31,275 nucleotides of DNA from a bacterium. Lineage in GTDB: Bacteria; Vulcanimicrobiota; Vulcanimicrobiia; Vulcanimicrobiales; SCRA01. Location: NCBI GenBank assembly GCA_004298675.1, contig SCRI01000030.1:1-31275 (forward strand). Reading direction: 5' to 3'. The translations under genes were made by a program, and so were the position numbers. How positions within the stretch are numbered: the stretch's first letter is position 1; every line of letters begins with the position of its first letter. The notes under the pieces were generated by a model. The model searched no databases. It was not told the origin of the DNA and worked only from the letters and a program-made list of their open reading frames with translations. Positions 16,063 through 24,160 of the stretch are shown in pieces.

Positions 16063-18128
16063 GGCTGTTCAGTTGAGATGCGATGCTCGCCGCCGAGACT
16101 CGACGCGTGCAGGTGCTGGATCAACTGCTGCTCGCGCATGTACGTGGGGCGCTCGCACAACTCGCAGCGCGTGAGCGTGGAGCGTCGATCGAGATAGGTG
16201 ATGACGGTCGTGGCGAACTCGGCGTGGCTCCACGTCAGCGGCGAAACGGAGAGGGGCTCTCCGCTTTCGGGATCGAGCTGCTCGGCGAGAATGCCGCTGC
16301 GGGTGGCGTGCTCGACCACCCACGCCAAGATCTGCGCGGCAAGGTCCATATGGCGCTGATCGCGCGCCCGCAGCAGCTCCCATTGCGCGCGCCACAGCGA
16401 ACAGATAAACCAGGGATTTCCCGGCGCGTCCGCGTTGGGGCTGCGCCGGTGGTAGGTGTCGCCGGCGTAGCGTGCAATGCCGCCGATCGGCGTCGCGAGC
16501 GAGAGCCCGTCGAACGTGGCGTCGAGCGTAGCCTTCGCGCGCGGATCGTCGGGCTCGACCAATCCGAAGCGCACGATGCCGTAGACCGAACAGTCGAGGG
16601 TGCGGTCGCGCTCGAAGGTGCCGTCACCGCGGGGCGCGATGGTGCGGGCGAAGCGGCCGCTCTCGTCATCCCAGAGCGCCTCCAATGCCGCCGCGCGCAT
16701 GCGCTCGGCGGCTTCGAGATAGTGCTCGCTCTCGTCGCCGAATGCGTGTGCCATGTGAGAGGCCGCGCGCAGGCCGGCGTACACGGCGGCGATGGTCCAG
16801 GCGTGCACGCCGTAACGCTCCTCCCACAGATCCCAAGAGGCTAGCGGCAGGCCCGTGGATTCGTCACGATAGCGCAAGAGAAACTCCGCGGCCGGGCGCA
16901 CCAGGCTGCCGTACAGTTCGGCCAGCGCCTCGAGGTTGCGCGAGAGGAAGAGGTGCTGCCAGAGCGCCCACAGGACCAGCGCCGTTTCGTCCTCCTGAAT
17001 CGGCAGCTTGCGCTCGCCGGCGGCGTAGAACGGCAGCCATGACGACGCGGTGGAGCCGTCGGGGTTGTACTTGTGCGCCAGCCAGCCGTCACGCGTGAGC
17101 GAACGGCTGCAAAAGCGGAAGAAGCGCAAGGCGAGCTGGTGGTATCCCGCGAGATCCAGGGCATAGGAGATGAGGGCGCCGTCGCGCGGCCAGACGTAAC
17201 TGTAGGTGTCACGGAAGGCCGACGTGATGTCGCTGTCGTTGGCGGCGACGATGCCCCCGCCGTCGTCGATCTGCGTGCGCATCACGAGCAGGCTGCGGCG
17301 GTGCTCGGCGACGATCTCCGGTGCCAGCCCCGCGAAGAGCGTGTCGTCTTTGGCGACCCAGGTCTGCCAGAAGTTGCGGGTGCGCCTGCGCATCGTGGCC
17401 CAGGCGCCCTCCTCGATGCGGCGATGGCGATCGAGCACCTCGTCGAGCGAGAGACCCGCCGCCAGCCACGCCTCGACGCTCGCGCGCTCGCCCGGGGCGA
17501 GTTCGAGATCGACGCCGCTGACCGAATCGACGGCGCCCTGCGCGATACGGTTGCCGGAGAGCTCTCCGTCCTCGGCATCGCGGAAGGTGCCCTCGCCTTG
17601 AACGCTGTGCTTGGCGCCGACGGCGAAGCGGTCTGGGCCGCTCCCGCCTTCGCGGCGCATGAACGCCAGCACGTAGCGGTGGCCTTTGTAGTGGATGAGC
17701 GCGCGCGCGTCGGGGTGGTAGAGAGCCGTGTCGCCGATTTCCGTGCCGTAGAGGTAGAAGTTATGCGCGAGGAAGAGGCGCAGCTCGCGCCGTGCCCCCT
17801 CGCGGCGATCGTCGCAGAGCGTGAAGCGCCGCAGCAGCGCCGGCTCGCGCAGATCGACGACGTCGGAGCAGAGCAGCGTGAGGTCCAGCGCCGGGTGGCG
17901 CAGCCACACCGCGGTCTCGAGCGTGTTCTCCCGGTAGCCTAGCTGGCGCTCCCAGCCGTCGTGGTGGATCCACGCCATCTGACCGTCGCACCACACGCCC
18001 ACCCGGCACTTGTGGCCTCCGAGGTGGTTCTCCTGACCCACGTGGGGATAGTAGAGGTCGCGCAGCGTGTAGGTGCGGTCGAACGCCACCAGCAGCGAGC
18101 CGTTGCCGAGCGGAAGGTCTCTTGGCAT
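16059..18128 (-). CDS. Glycoside hydrolase family 15 (glucoamylase/trehalase-like)
   Basis: A 689-residue inverting alpha-glucosidase-type enzyme. The N-terminal beta-sandwich (about 1-260) opens with MPRDLPLGNGSLLVAFD; an (alpha/alpha)6 barrel follows with YVWPRDGA (311-318), the catalytic acid Glu436 in WDLWEERYGVHAWT and the catalytic base Glu616 in GILAEQLDP, then SPLTWSHAEF. There is no signal peptide, so the substrate is intracellular: glycogen-derived maltodextrin or trehalose, both known for bacterial members. The C-terminal tail carries CELC plus an extra cysteine-poor basic stretch. It starts 19 bases after the hydratase gene and so seems to be the last gene of the hbd-ech-GH15 transcript, an unexpected mixture. 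Confidence 0.92.
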   Translation of the reverse strand: MPRDLPLGNGSLLVAFDRTYTLRDLYYPHVGQENHLGGHKCRVGVWCDGQMAWIHHDGWERQLGYRENTLETAVWLRHPALDLTLLCSDVVDLREPALLRRFTLCDDRREGARRELRLFLAHNFYLYGTEIGDTALYHPDARALIHYKGHRYVLAFMRREGGSGPDRFAVGAKHSVQGEGTFRDAEDGELSGNRIAQGAVDSVSGVDLELAPGERASVEAWLAAGLSLDEVLDRHRRIEEGAWATMRRRTRNFWQTWVAKDDTLFAGLAPEIVAEHRRSLLVMRTQIDDGGGIVAANDSDITSAFRDTYSYVWPRDGALISYALDLAGYHQLALRFFRFCSRSLTRDGWLAHKYNPDGSTASSWLPFYAAGERKLPIQEDETALVLWALWQHLFLSRNLEALAELYGSLVRPAAEFLLRYRDESTGLPLASWDLWEERYGVHAWTIAAVYAGLRAASHMAHAFGDESEHYLEAAERMRAAALEALWDDESGRFARTIAPRGDGTFERDRTLDCSVYGIVRFGLVEPDDPRAKATLDATFDGLSLATPIGGIARYAGDTYHRRSPNADAPGNPWFICSLWRAQWELLRARDQRHMDLAAQILAWVVEHATRSGILAEQLDPESGEPLSVSPLTWSHAEFATTVITYLDRRSTLTRCELCERPTYMREQQLIQHLHASSLGGEHRISTEQP

Positions 18129-18147
18129 GGCCGCCGGTGCGCCCCTC

Positions 18148-18942
18148 TTATCTGCCTTTGAATTCGGCGGGCCGCTTTTCCAGGAACGCGCTCGTGCCTT
18201 CCTTGATGTCCTCGGTGTTGACGAGCAGGCCGAAGTTGAGCGCTTCGACGGCCAGACCCTCGGCGAGCGTGACGCCGATACCTTCGTTGATCGACTGTTT
18301 GGTCAGCTCGACGGCAAGCGGCGCCTTCGACGCGATGAGCTTGGCGATGCGCTTGGCCTCCGGCAGCAACTGATCGGCCGGCACGACCTTCTCGACCAAA
18401 CCGATGCGCCAGGCCTCCTGGGCGTCGATCATCTCGCCCGTGAGGCACAGATACATCCCCATGCCACGTCCCACCAGGCGCGGCAGGCGCTGCGTTCCGC
18501 CGTAGCCGGGGCAGAGGCCGAGGTTGACCTCCGGCTGGCCGAACTTGGCTTTCTCGGAAGCGATGCGGAAGTCGCCGGCCATCGCCAGCTCGCAGCCTCC
18601 GCCGAGTGCGAAGCCGTTGACCGCCACGATCACGGGCTTACGCATGCGCTCGATTTTCTTCGTCAGCGACTGTCCGTAGCGGGCTTTGCGCATCCCTTCG
18701 ACGGCGCTGGGGAGCGCGTTGAGCTCGGCGATATCGGCACCGGCCACGAAAGCCTTGCCGGCGCCGGTGAGGATGACCACGCGCACCTCGGCATCGTTGT
18801 TCGCGTCGTCGAGAACCTCCGCCAGCTCCTTGAGCGTCTGCTCGTTCAAAGCGTTGAGCTTGTCCGGGCGATTGATGGTGATGGTGGCGATCGCGCCGTC
18901 CTGCTCGATCAGGAGATTCTGATACTCTAACTGACTCAGCAT
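18148..18942 (-). CDS. Enoyl-CoA hydratase (crotonase family)
   Basis: Hydrates trans-2-enoyl-CoA (crotonyl-CoA type) to 3-hydroxyacyl-CoA. The 264-residue length is usual. Oxyanion-hole segments FVAGADI (65-71) and GFALGGG (110-116) are present, along with both catalytic glutamates, Glu118 (GGGCELA) and Glu138 (FGQPEVNLGL), which supports a true hydratase rather than another crotonase activity. It lies 45 bases after the 3-hydroxyacyl-CoA dehydrogenase gene on the same strand; the two enzymes catalyse consecutive steps. The start is the ATG reading MLSQLEYQNL, with GGAG further upstream. Confidence 0.94.
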   Translation of the reverse strand: MLSQLEYQNLLIEQDGAIATITINRPDKLNALNEQTLKELAEVLDDANNDAEVRVVILTGAGKAFVAGADIAELNALPSAVEGMRKARYGQSLTKKIERMRKPVIVAVNGFALGGGCELAMAGDFRIASEKAKFGQPEVNLGLCPGYGGTQRLPRLVGRGMGMYLCLTGEMIDAQEAWRIGLVEKVVPADQLLPEAKRIAKLIASKAPLAVELTKQSINEGIGVTLAEGLAVEALNFGLLVNTEDIKEGTSAFLEKRPAEFKGR

Positions 18943-18987
18943 CGCTCGTGTGACTCCGTCGTCGAAGACTGTTAGCGGGTGGAACGC

Positions 18988-19929
18988 TTAGGTGGCGGGA
19001 TACTCGTAGAAGCCCTTGCCGTTCTTGCGGCCGTAGTGTCCGGCCAGCACCATGCGCTTGAGCAACGGCGGGGGGGCGAACATCGGATCCTTGAACTCCT
19101 CGAACATGATCTCCGCGATGTAGTAGGTGGTGTCGAGGCCGACAAAGTCCAGCAGCGTGAAGGGACCCATCGGGTAGCCGCAGCCGAGTTTCATCCCTTC
19201 GTCGATGTCCTCCAGGCTCGCCAGGCCCTGCTCGTAGACGCGGATGGCGTAGAGCAGGTACGGGACCAGGAGGCGATTGACGACAAAGCCCGGCGTATCC
19301 TTGGCGTGGACCGCGCGCTTGCCTAGGCCGCCGGCAAATGCGGTCAACGCCGCGATTGTGGCGTCGGAGGTCTCGATGGTGCGCACCACCTCTACCAGCC
19401 GCATGAGCGGCACGGGATTGAAGAAGTGGAGGCCGGCCACGCGGTCGCGCCGCTGGGTGGCCGCCGCCATCTCGATGACGCACAGGCTCGAGGTGTTCGA
19501 GCAGATGACGGCATGTGGCGCGAGGAGCGCGTCCAGCTTGGAGAAGAGCTCGCGCTTGACGTCCATGTTCTCGATGACGGCCTCGATCACGAGATCGCAG
19601 CCCTTGAGATCGTCGAGCACCGTGGTGGTCTTCAGGCGTGCCAGCGTCGCGTCGCGGTCGGCAGCGGCAAGCTTCCCCTTCTCGACGAACTTCGCGAGTG
19701 AGGCCTTGATGCCGGCCAGCCCCTTCTCCAGCGCCTGCTGACTCACTTCGTAGACGACGGTCTCGAAGCCGCTGGACGCGCAGGCCTGCGCGATACCCGA
19801 GCCCATGAGTCCCGAACCGCAGACGCCAACCTTCTTGATCTCCACGATGCCGCTGATCTCCTTTTCGACGTTGGCTTGGAAACTCGGCGGGGTTCGTCGC
19901 TGCGGGGCTGGAACCTGCGCAGCGTCCAT
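18988..19929 (-). CDS. hbd: 3-hydroxybutyryl-CoA dehydrogenase (short-chain 3-hydroxyacyl-CoA dehydrogenase)
   Basis: NAD(P)-dependent oxidoreductase linking acetoacetyl-CoA and 3-hydroxybutyryl-CoA. Counting from the conserved MEIKKVGV-like start: GSGLMG (10-15) of the Rossmann fold, Ser116/Asn117 in CSNTSS, catalytic His140 in GLHFFNPVPLMRLVEVV with Glu152, and GFVVNRLL with Asn190. From the ATG at 19929 the protein has 313 residues, including a 28-residue Pro/Gln-rich extension. A GTG at 19845 behind AAGGAGAT gives 285 residues, the normal family length, and may be the real start. Divergent from phoU, upstream of the hydratase gene. Confidence 0.93.
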   Translation of the reverse strand: MDAAQVPAPQRRTPPSFQANVEKEISGIVEIKKVGVCGSGLMGSGIAQACASSGFETVVYEVSQQALEKGLAGIKASLAKFVEKGKLAAADRDATLARLKTTTVLDDLKGCDLVIEAVIENMDVKRELFSKLDALLAPHAVICSNTSSLCVIEMAAATQRRDRVAGLHFFNPVPLMRLVEVVRTIETSDATIAALTAFAGGLGKRAVHAKDTPGFVVNRLLVPYLLYAIRVYEQGLASLEDIDEGMKLGCGYPMGPFTLLDFVGLDTTYYIAEIMFEEFKDPMFAPPPLLKRMVLAGHYGRKNGKGFYEYPAT

Positions 19930-19991
19930 GCTATAACCTATCACGGAGAGAGTTGTAGAGGCTTGCAATATCGAGGCCGGGAGGTGTGGGG

Positions 19992-20624
19992 ATGACGCGG
20001 ACTGCCTACCACGAGGCGCTGGAGCGCACGCGCTTGGACGTGCTGCGCATGGGCGCGCTGGCGGAGGAGGCCGTGCGCAATGCCGTCGCGGCGATGGATC
20101 GCCGCGACACCGAGCTGGCGCGCCGGGTCATCGCCGGCGACGACACGCTGGACGAGCTGCGCCACCGCGTGGAGTCGGCTTGCATTGAGCTGCTCTGGCG
20201 CCAGCAGCCCCTGGCCGGTGAGCTGCGCACGATCGCCGCGATGCTAGAGACGATCGTCGATCTGGAGCGCGTGGGAGACCACGGCGTCGAGATCGCCAAG
20301 CGCGCGATCGCCATCTCAGACCTTCCGGTGCGCCCCGCCAACGTCGAGATCACCAAGATGGGCACGATCGCCGCGGATATGCTGCACGACGTGGTGGTGG
20401 CATTCTCGGAACAGGACGCGGACGTCGCGCAGACCGTGATCGACCGCGATGACGAAGTCGACGTGCGCTATCACAACGGCATCCGCGCCTTGCAGGAGGC
20501 GATGGAGGCAGATCCGCGCATGGTGCCGGCCGCTACGCAGATGCTCTTCACGCTAGGCTCCGTCGAGCGTATCGGCGACCGGGCGCAGAACATCGCCTGG
20601 CACGTCAAGGAGATGCTGGTCTAG
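19992..20624 (+). CDS. phoU: PhoU-like phosphate regulator
   Basis: A 210-residue all-helical protein with the two PhoU repeats. The metal-binding signature E/D-x-x-R-x-x-D appears as LERVGDHGVEIA (Glu92, Arg93, Asp96) and again as VERIGDRAQNIAW near the C-terminus. PhoU proteins restrain phosphate uptake through PstSCAB and the PhoR/PhoB system; neither is in the window, so this copy stands alone. The ATG at 19992 is preferred over GTG 19986 because GGAGG lies about 7 bases before it. The stop overlaps the convergent DUF421 gene by 4 bases. Confidence 0.93.
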   Translation: MTRTAYHEALERTRLDVLRMGALAEEAVRNAVAAMDRRDTELARRVIAGDDTLDELRHRVESACIELLWRQQPLAGELRTIAAMLETIVDLERVGDHGVEIAKRAIAISDLPVRPANVEITKMGTIAADMLHDVVVAFSEQDADVAQTVIDRDDEVDVRYHNGIRALQEAMEADPRMVPAATQMLFTLGSVERIGDRAQNIAWHVKEMLV

Positions 20625-21196
20625 GCTCCGTGCTGGCCGCGCAGGAAGCGCACCGGATGCGGGTGCGGGCGTGTGCCCGGGCGCGCCGCGTGCTCGATGC
20701 GGAATTCGTCTTTGGGGATCACGCTGATCGAGCCGTCGACTTCGAGCACGGCTAGACCGATCTCGCCTAGATCGTGGATGCCGTGCTCGCGCATGGCCGT
20801 CTCGATCTCCTCCGGCGTGACCAGCTCTCGCCGGGTATTGCGTTCTTGAATCACGCCGTCGCGTACGACGACGGTAGGTTCGCCTTCGACGAGCGCGCGC
20901 GCACGCCGGCTGTAGTACGTGAGGCGCGAGACGGCGCCGTTGGCGACGAGCAGGACGGTCGCGGCCACGATCCCGCCGGTGAGCGAGGTGTCGGGTCCGG
21001 TCATGGCATTCTGCACGGCGTTGCTGATCATCAAAAGCAGCACGAGATCGAAGAGCGTCATCTGCCCGATCTGGCGCTTGCCCGTGATGCGCACGCCGAT
21101 CAAGAGCACGAGATAGACGACGGCGGTCCGCAGTGGGATCGACCACCACGGACCGCCGAGCGCGAGCAGGTCGTGCCAGGGAGCCGGCAGGCTCAT
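20621..21196 (-). CDS. DUF421 (YetF-like) membrane protein
   Basis: A 191-residue protein with about three N-terminal transmembrane helices (near 18-38, 48-66 and 72-90), then a cytosolic domain. Diagnostic DUF421 features: VRITGKRQIGQMTLFDLVLLLMISNAVQNAM in substance (residues 35-66), then GEPTVVVRDGVI and a DLGEIGLAVLEVDGSISVIPK segment. The biochemical role of DUF421 is not established. The ATG overlaps the stop of the upstream ATP-grasp-like gene (ATGA), so both are translated together and share the structured leader described separately. Confidence 0.9.
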   Translation of the reverse strand: MSLPAPWHDLLALGGPWWSIPLRTAVVYLVLLIGVRITGKRQIGQMTLFDLVLLLMISNAVQNAMTGPDTSLTGGIVAATVLLVANGAVSRLTYYSRRARALVEGEPTVVVRDGVIQERNTRRELVTPEEIETAMREHGIHDLGEIGLAVLEVDGSISVIPKDEFRIEHAARPGTRPHPHPVRFLRGQHGA

Positions 21197-22626
21197 GCCC
21201 CTCCGTCGCGCACGGAGCAGGGTGCCATGATGGCGTCGGACATTCCGTGGATCAAGCGCTTGTCGGCGGGGACAACCGTTGCGAGTATCCCGCCCAACCG
21301 TGCTTGGTCGTCCACGACGAAGTAGTAGGGGCAGAGGCGCACGCGGCCGTCCAGCGTGCGCAGTTCGCCGGCACTGGGGTCGAGGAACTCCATGCGCAAG
21401 CGCCTCCCTTTATGGAAGCGTTGCAGGATGTGCGGGGTCTGCGGGAAGGCTGCCAAGCCGTCGTGCAGCGCCTGATCCCAACCCTCCTTGGTCAAATCGT
21501 TGGCGACCACGACCCCGCGCGAGCCCCATGCCGTGGCGTCGAAGCCCGAGGGCTTGATCACGAAGTCGCGGTCGTTCTTACTCAGCGCGCGCAGGTCGCT
21601 CCAGTCGAAGACGGCTTTCCCGTCGGCGTTGAGGCCCGCGATCGTCGCCTGCGCCGGTAAGGGCTGCGGGTCGAGAACCCACGTTTGCGGGAAGAGCCGG
21701 GAGAGATTGGAAAACGCGGGCTCCCCGAGCTCGCTCTTCCAATAGTCCGCGAGCCGGCCATGGTGGAGCAACGCGAAGAGCAGTTTTTCCTCGAGGTGCG
21801 CCTTCGGAGGCGGCGTCATGGCTACGCGGCCGTGACGTGCCGCGTAGAGCATCAGCTCCTGCTTAGGCACGTTGAGCAGGTCGAAGAGCTCGAAGAAGCG
21901 GTAAACGACGTCGATACGCTCCTCTCGCCCCTCGGGTAGGCGAAGAAAGAGCGCCTCCTCGGTGAAGGCCAACTCGCGCGGATGTACCGTGTAGGCGTCG
22001 AGATACCCGCCCTCGCGCAGCGCCTGCGCGAACCAGTCCATCTCCGCCCGGTAGTCGCCCGATTCGTCGGAGACCACGAGCGCGACCGTCGGCCGCTCGA
22101 GCCCTGCTGCCGCGGCGATCATCGCCGCGAATTGCTCGAGCATGCCATCGCCGCCGCCGACGACGTCGTCGCCCAACTCACAGTACGTCTGCGACATCGC
22201 GCCCACGAAACCCATACCCCCGGGAACGCTGTCGAGCTCGCTGGCCACGAACCCGCCGTCGGTGAGGATGAGGTCGGGACGGATCACGCCGGGAATCGCG
22301 TGCTTCCAACGGTTCTGCCGCGCGAGCTTGACGATGTGCTCGGGCTTCCCGCGGTCGAGGTAGTCGGCCACGAAGGCCGGGGCGCTCCCCTTCGCGCTCT
22401 GCAGGTAGAGCTTGTTCGCGGCCCGGTAGAACGCCAGCAGATCATGACCGAGGCGCTCGATGCGGGCGAAGGTCGCCGGGGAAAGCGCGAACGGCTCCGG
22501 TGATAGTCGCCAGGCGATCCCCTCCTCACCGCCGACCCCTTTGAAGAGGCCGGGAGCTAGGTTCTCGCGCAGGTAGTCGACGCGTTCGCGAGCCGTTCTT
22601 GGTTGCAGGTGCATGCTGCAGGACAC
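21193..22626 (-). CDS. Conserved ATP-grasp-like protein of unknown function
   Basis: A 477-residue cytosolic protein. The C-terminal half looks like an ATP-grasp core: FVIKPSGF followed by AWGSRGV (nucleotide-binding Lys and Gly-rich loop), HILQRFHKGRRLRMEF, then RLCPYYFVV and an ending with PADKRLIHGMSDAI. The N-terminal half has VIRPDLIL (about 114-121) and ELDSVPGG (about 130-137), and a VVYRFFELFDLLNVPKQEL segment. I recall this as a conserved unnamed family; carboxylate-amine ligase chemistry is inference. The GTG at 22626 is chosen because GGAGGAG lies five bases upstream; ATG 22614 and TTG 22653 are alternatives. The leader contains an exact complement of that ribosome site. Confidence 0.75.
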   Translation of the reverse strand: MSCSMHLQPRTARERVDYLRENLAPGLFKGVGGEEGIAWRLSPEPFALSPATFARIERLGHDLLAFYRAANKLYLQSAKGSAPAFVADYLDRGKPEHIVKLARQNRWKHAIPGVIRPDLILTDGGFVASELDSVPGGMGFVGAMSQTYCELGDDVVGGGDGMLEQFAAMIAAAAGLERPTVALVVSDESGDYRAEMDWFAQALREGGYLDAYTVHPRELAFTEEALFLRLPEGREERIDVVYRFFELFDLLNVPKQELMLYAARHGRVAMTPPPKAHLEEKLLFALLHHGRLADYWKSELGEPAFSNLSRLFPQTWVLDPQPLPAQATIAGLNADGKAVFDWSDLRALSKNDRDFVIKPSGFDATAWGSRGVVVANDLTKEGWDQALHDGLAAFPQTPHILQRFHKGRRLRMEFLDPSAGELRTLDGRVRLCPYYFVVDDQARLGGILATVVPADKRLIHGMSDAIMAPCSVRDGGA

Positions 22627-22630
22627 AGGT

Positions 22631-22739
22631 ACTCCTCCGGGCCCTAGCGACAACAGTCCGGGATCTTGCTGCTGCTGAGAAAGATGTAGCGGCGTCTCAC
22701 CATTTCGCAGACTACATACCCCAAGCGGCCCGGAGGAGT
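22631..22739 (-). promoter_or_regulatory. Structured leader that can sequester the Shine-Dalgarno of the ATP-grasp/DUF421 pair
   Basis: Read on the minus strand, the element opens with ACTCCTCCGGGCC (22739-22727) and closes with its exact 13-base complement GGCCCGGAGGAGT (22643-22631), which contains the ribosome site of the gene starting at 22626. Inside, ATGTAG pairs with CTACAT (22717-22712 with 22689-22684), and AGCAGCAGCA pairs 9 of 10, counting G-U, with TGTTGTCGCT (22676-22667 with 22655-22646). Together they form a three-way junction of about 109 nt. If folded, translation would be blocked; a ligand, temperature or ribosome could open it. No known riboswitch family was recognised by eye. 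Confidence 0.6.
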
Positions 22740-22770
22740 TGCACGCCTAGGTGAGGCTGTGCGGACGTTC

Positions 22771-23163
22771 TCACAAGACGGGAACGGCGCCGGGAATCAA
22801 GAGGGCGCTCTCCGGCTGCACCCCGCCGTTCCTAAAGACGAAGGTGACGTGGAGGGTACGGTCGATCCCCAGCTCGTGCAGGGGGAGGTCGTCGGAGAGC
22901 CGTCCGCTCCCCGCGGCCAGGAGGACGTCTTTGGTGGCGGTGCGGTCGAGCGTGCCGCCCCGCCCCGCCAAGCTCTCCGAAAGGGTGATCCGCGCCATCT
23001 CGCCGGCGGGCCCGCGCTCGCGCACGACGTCGGTTACGCAGAAGGTGGCTCTGATGCTCTGCCCCTGGATTGCAAGCGTCTGGACGCGGCAGACCGGTGC
23101 GGCGAGCACCGGCGCGGCGAGCGCCGCCCACAGGATGGCGGCGGCGGCCGTCGATCGTTTCAT
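22771..23163 (-). CDS. Small secreted protein of unknown function
   Basis: A 130-residue protein with a clear Sec signal peptide: MKR, a hydrophobic stretch AAAAILWAALAAPVLA, and a likely cleavage after Ala22 or nearby (AxA-type). The mature part has two cysteines (Cys25 and Cys42), able to form a disulfide, and a beta-rich sequence ending in a Val/Pro-rich tail. No domain recognised. The ATG at 23163 with AAGGA/GACGAG just upstream is preferred over the in-frame TTG at 23181, because it starts the signal peptide cleanly. Its stop lies about 31 bases upstream of the structured leader on the same strand, so it may be cotranscribed with the ATP-grasp and DUF421 genes. Confidence 0.72.
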   Translation of the reverse strand: MKRSTAAAAILWAALAAPVLAAPVCRVQTLAIQGQSIRATFCVTDVVRERGPAGEMARITLSESLAGRGGTLDRTATKDVLLAAGSGRLSDDLPLHELGIDRTLHVTFVFRNGGVQPESALLIPGAVPVL

Positions 23164-23261
23164 CTCGTCCTTGAAACTCAACTCTCCGGCAAAACGTGCC
23201 GCAACTGCCCTTCTATCTCGGCCCTAAGCTCCCTTGGCGCTCCTGCCCAACGCGCCTGGCT

Positions 23262-23300
23262 GGGACGGGCGCGTCCCCCTATTCCCGGACGTGATACGAT
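23262..23300 (+). promoter_or_regulatory. Possible promoter with extended -10, and upstream hairpin, before the Cof-type phosphatase
   Basis: TGATACGAT at 23292-23300 matches an extended -10 (TGN followed by TACGAT) 27 bases before the phosphatase ATG; no convincing -35 is seen. Just upstream, GGGACG and CGTCCC (23262-23267 with 23272-23277) form a short hairpin with a four-base loop. The rest of the 163-base divergent gap (23164-23326) shows nothing else. Confidence 0.3.
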
Positions 23301-23326
23301 AGGGTCTGCGCCCTTGCGCACAAGAT

Positions 23327-24160
23327 ATGAAGCAGCCGACCACAACCATCGATCTCGTAGCCGTCGATCTCGACGGTACCCTGCTCTCCAGCAACGAAGA
23401 GGTCTCTCCCCGGAATCAGCGAGCGATCGCCGCGCTCGTGAGGGCCGGTATCCGCGTGGTGATCGTGACCGGGCGCGGCGTGGACACGCCGGTGCGGATC
23501 GCACGCGAGTTGAAGCTCGGCCGCTTTCCGGTCATCTGCTGCCACGGTGCCCTCACCCGCGACCTCACGACCGGCAAGACGCTGGGGCACATTCCCGTTC
23601 CATTGATTCACGCCAAGCCTATCATCGAGTTCGCCGAGCGGCAGGGCATTCCGATCGCCATCTACGCCGAGGACCATTTTTGGAGATTGGCGGGGCAGCA
23701 GGCGATCATGGCCGACATGAACGGTCCAGCCTGGCGTGAGACGCCGTCGTTTGCCGCGCTCTTGGGAAGCCCTCCGACCTTCATCCGTTTCTTCGGTACC
23801 CAGGGAGTCGAGGCGGTGCGCCGGCGCTTCGGCCACCTGCCGCTCAACCTTCGCACGGAGCGCTGGCTCGATCTGGTCGAGTGCGTCGTGCTGAACGGAC
23901 GTGCCGGAAAGCGTGAGGCCCTGGCCGATCTCTGTCGGACGTTCGGCATTCCTGCGCAGCGCGTGATGGCGATCGGCGACTCGCGCAACGACGTGCCGAT
24001 GCTGCAGTGGGCGGGGATCGGCGTGGTCATGGGGAACGCGCTTCCGGAGGTGCGCGCGATGGTACCGCTGAGAACCGTGACCAACGACGGCGACGGTGTG
24101 GCCGTAGCCATCGAACGGTACGTATTCGGCAATGTGCTGGGCGACGTGAGGTCGGCGTGA
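23327..24160 (+). CDS. Cof-type HAD phosphatase
   Basis: A 277-residue HAD subfamily IIB (Cof/YwpJ-like) phosphatase, acting on sugar phosphates or nucleotides in other species. Motif I VDLDGTLL has nucleophile Asp14 and Asp16; VIVTGRG is motif II; a conserved Lys in AGKREAL is motif III; GDSRNDVPML followed by GIGVVMGNA is motif IV. The large cap lies between motifs II and III, as expected for type IIB. The substrate cannot be predicted. The stop overlaps the moaD GTG start in a GTGA, so it heads a phosphatase-moaD-moaE-hydrolase run. Confidence 0.92.
   Translation: MKQPTTTIDLVAVDLDGTLLSSNEEVSPRNQRAIAALVRAGIRVVIVTGRGVDTPVRIARELKLGRFPVICCHGALTRDLTTGKTLGHIPVPLIHAKPIIEFAERQGIPIAIYAEDHFWRLAGQQAIMADMNGPAWRETPSFAALLGSPPTFIRFFGTQGVEAVRRRFGHLPLNLRTERWLDLVECVVLNGRAGKREALADLCRTFGIPAQRVMAIGDSRNDVPMLQWAGIGVVMGNALPEVRAMVPLRTVTNDGDGVAVAIERYVFGNVLGDVRSA

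Noticed and set aside
17073-17942. A 289-codon plus-strand frame inside the GH15 gene
   Set aside because: No motif or ribosome site; the GH15 frame has both catalytic glutamates and full family length.
19930-19991. TTGCAA/TTATAG as a promoter for the hbd gene
   Set aside because: The spacing of about 26 bases is too long and alternative -10 choices are poor.
22631-22739. The 13-base inverted repeats as ends of a small mobile element (MITE)
   Set aside because: No target-site duplication flanks them and one arm coincides with a ribosome-binding site placed five bases before a start codon, so an RNA switch fits better.
24007-24156. Longer MoaD starting inside the phosphatase gene
   Set aside because: The ubiquitin-like fold begins at GTG 24157, and the upstream part is out-of-frame phosphatase sequence.
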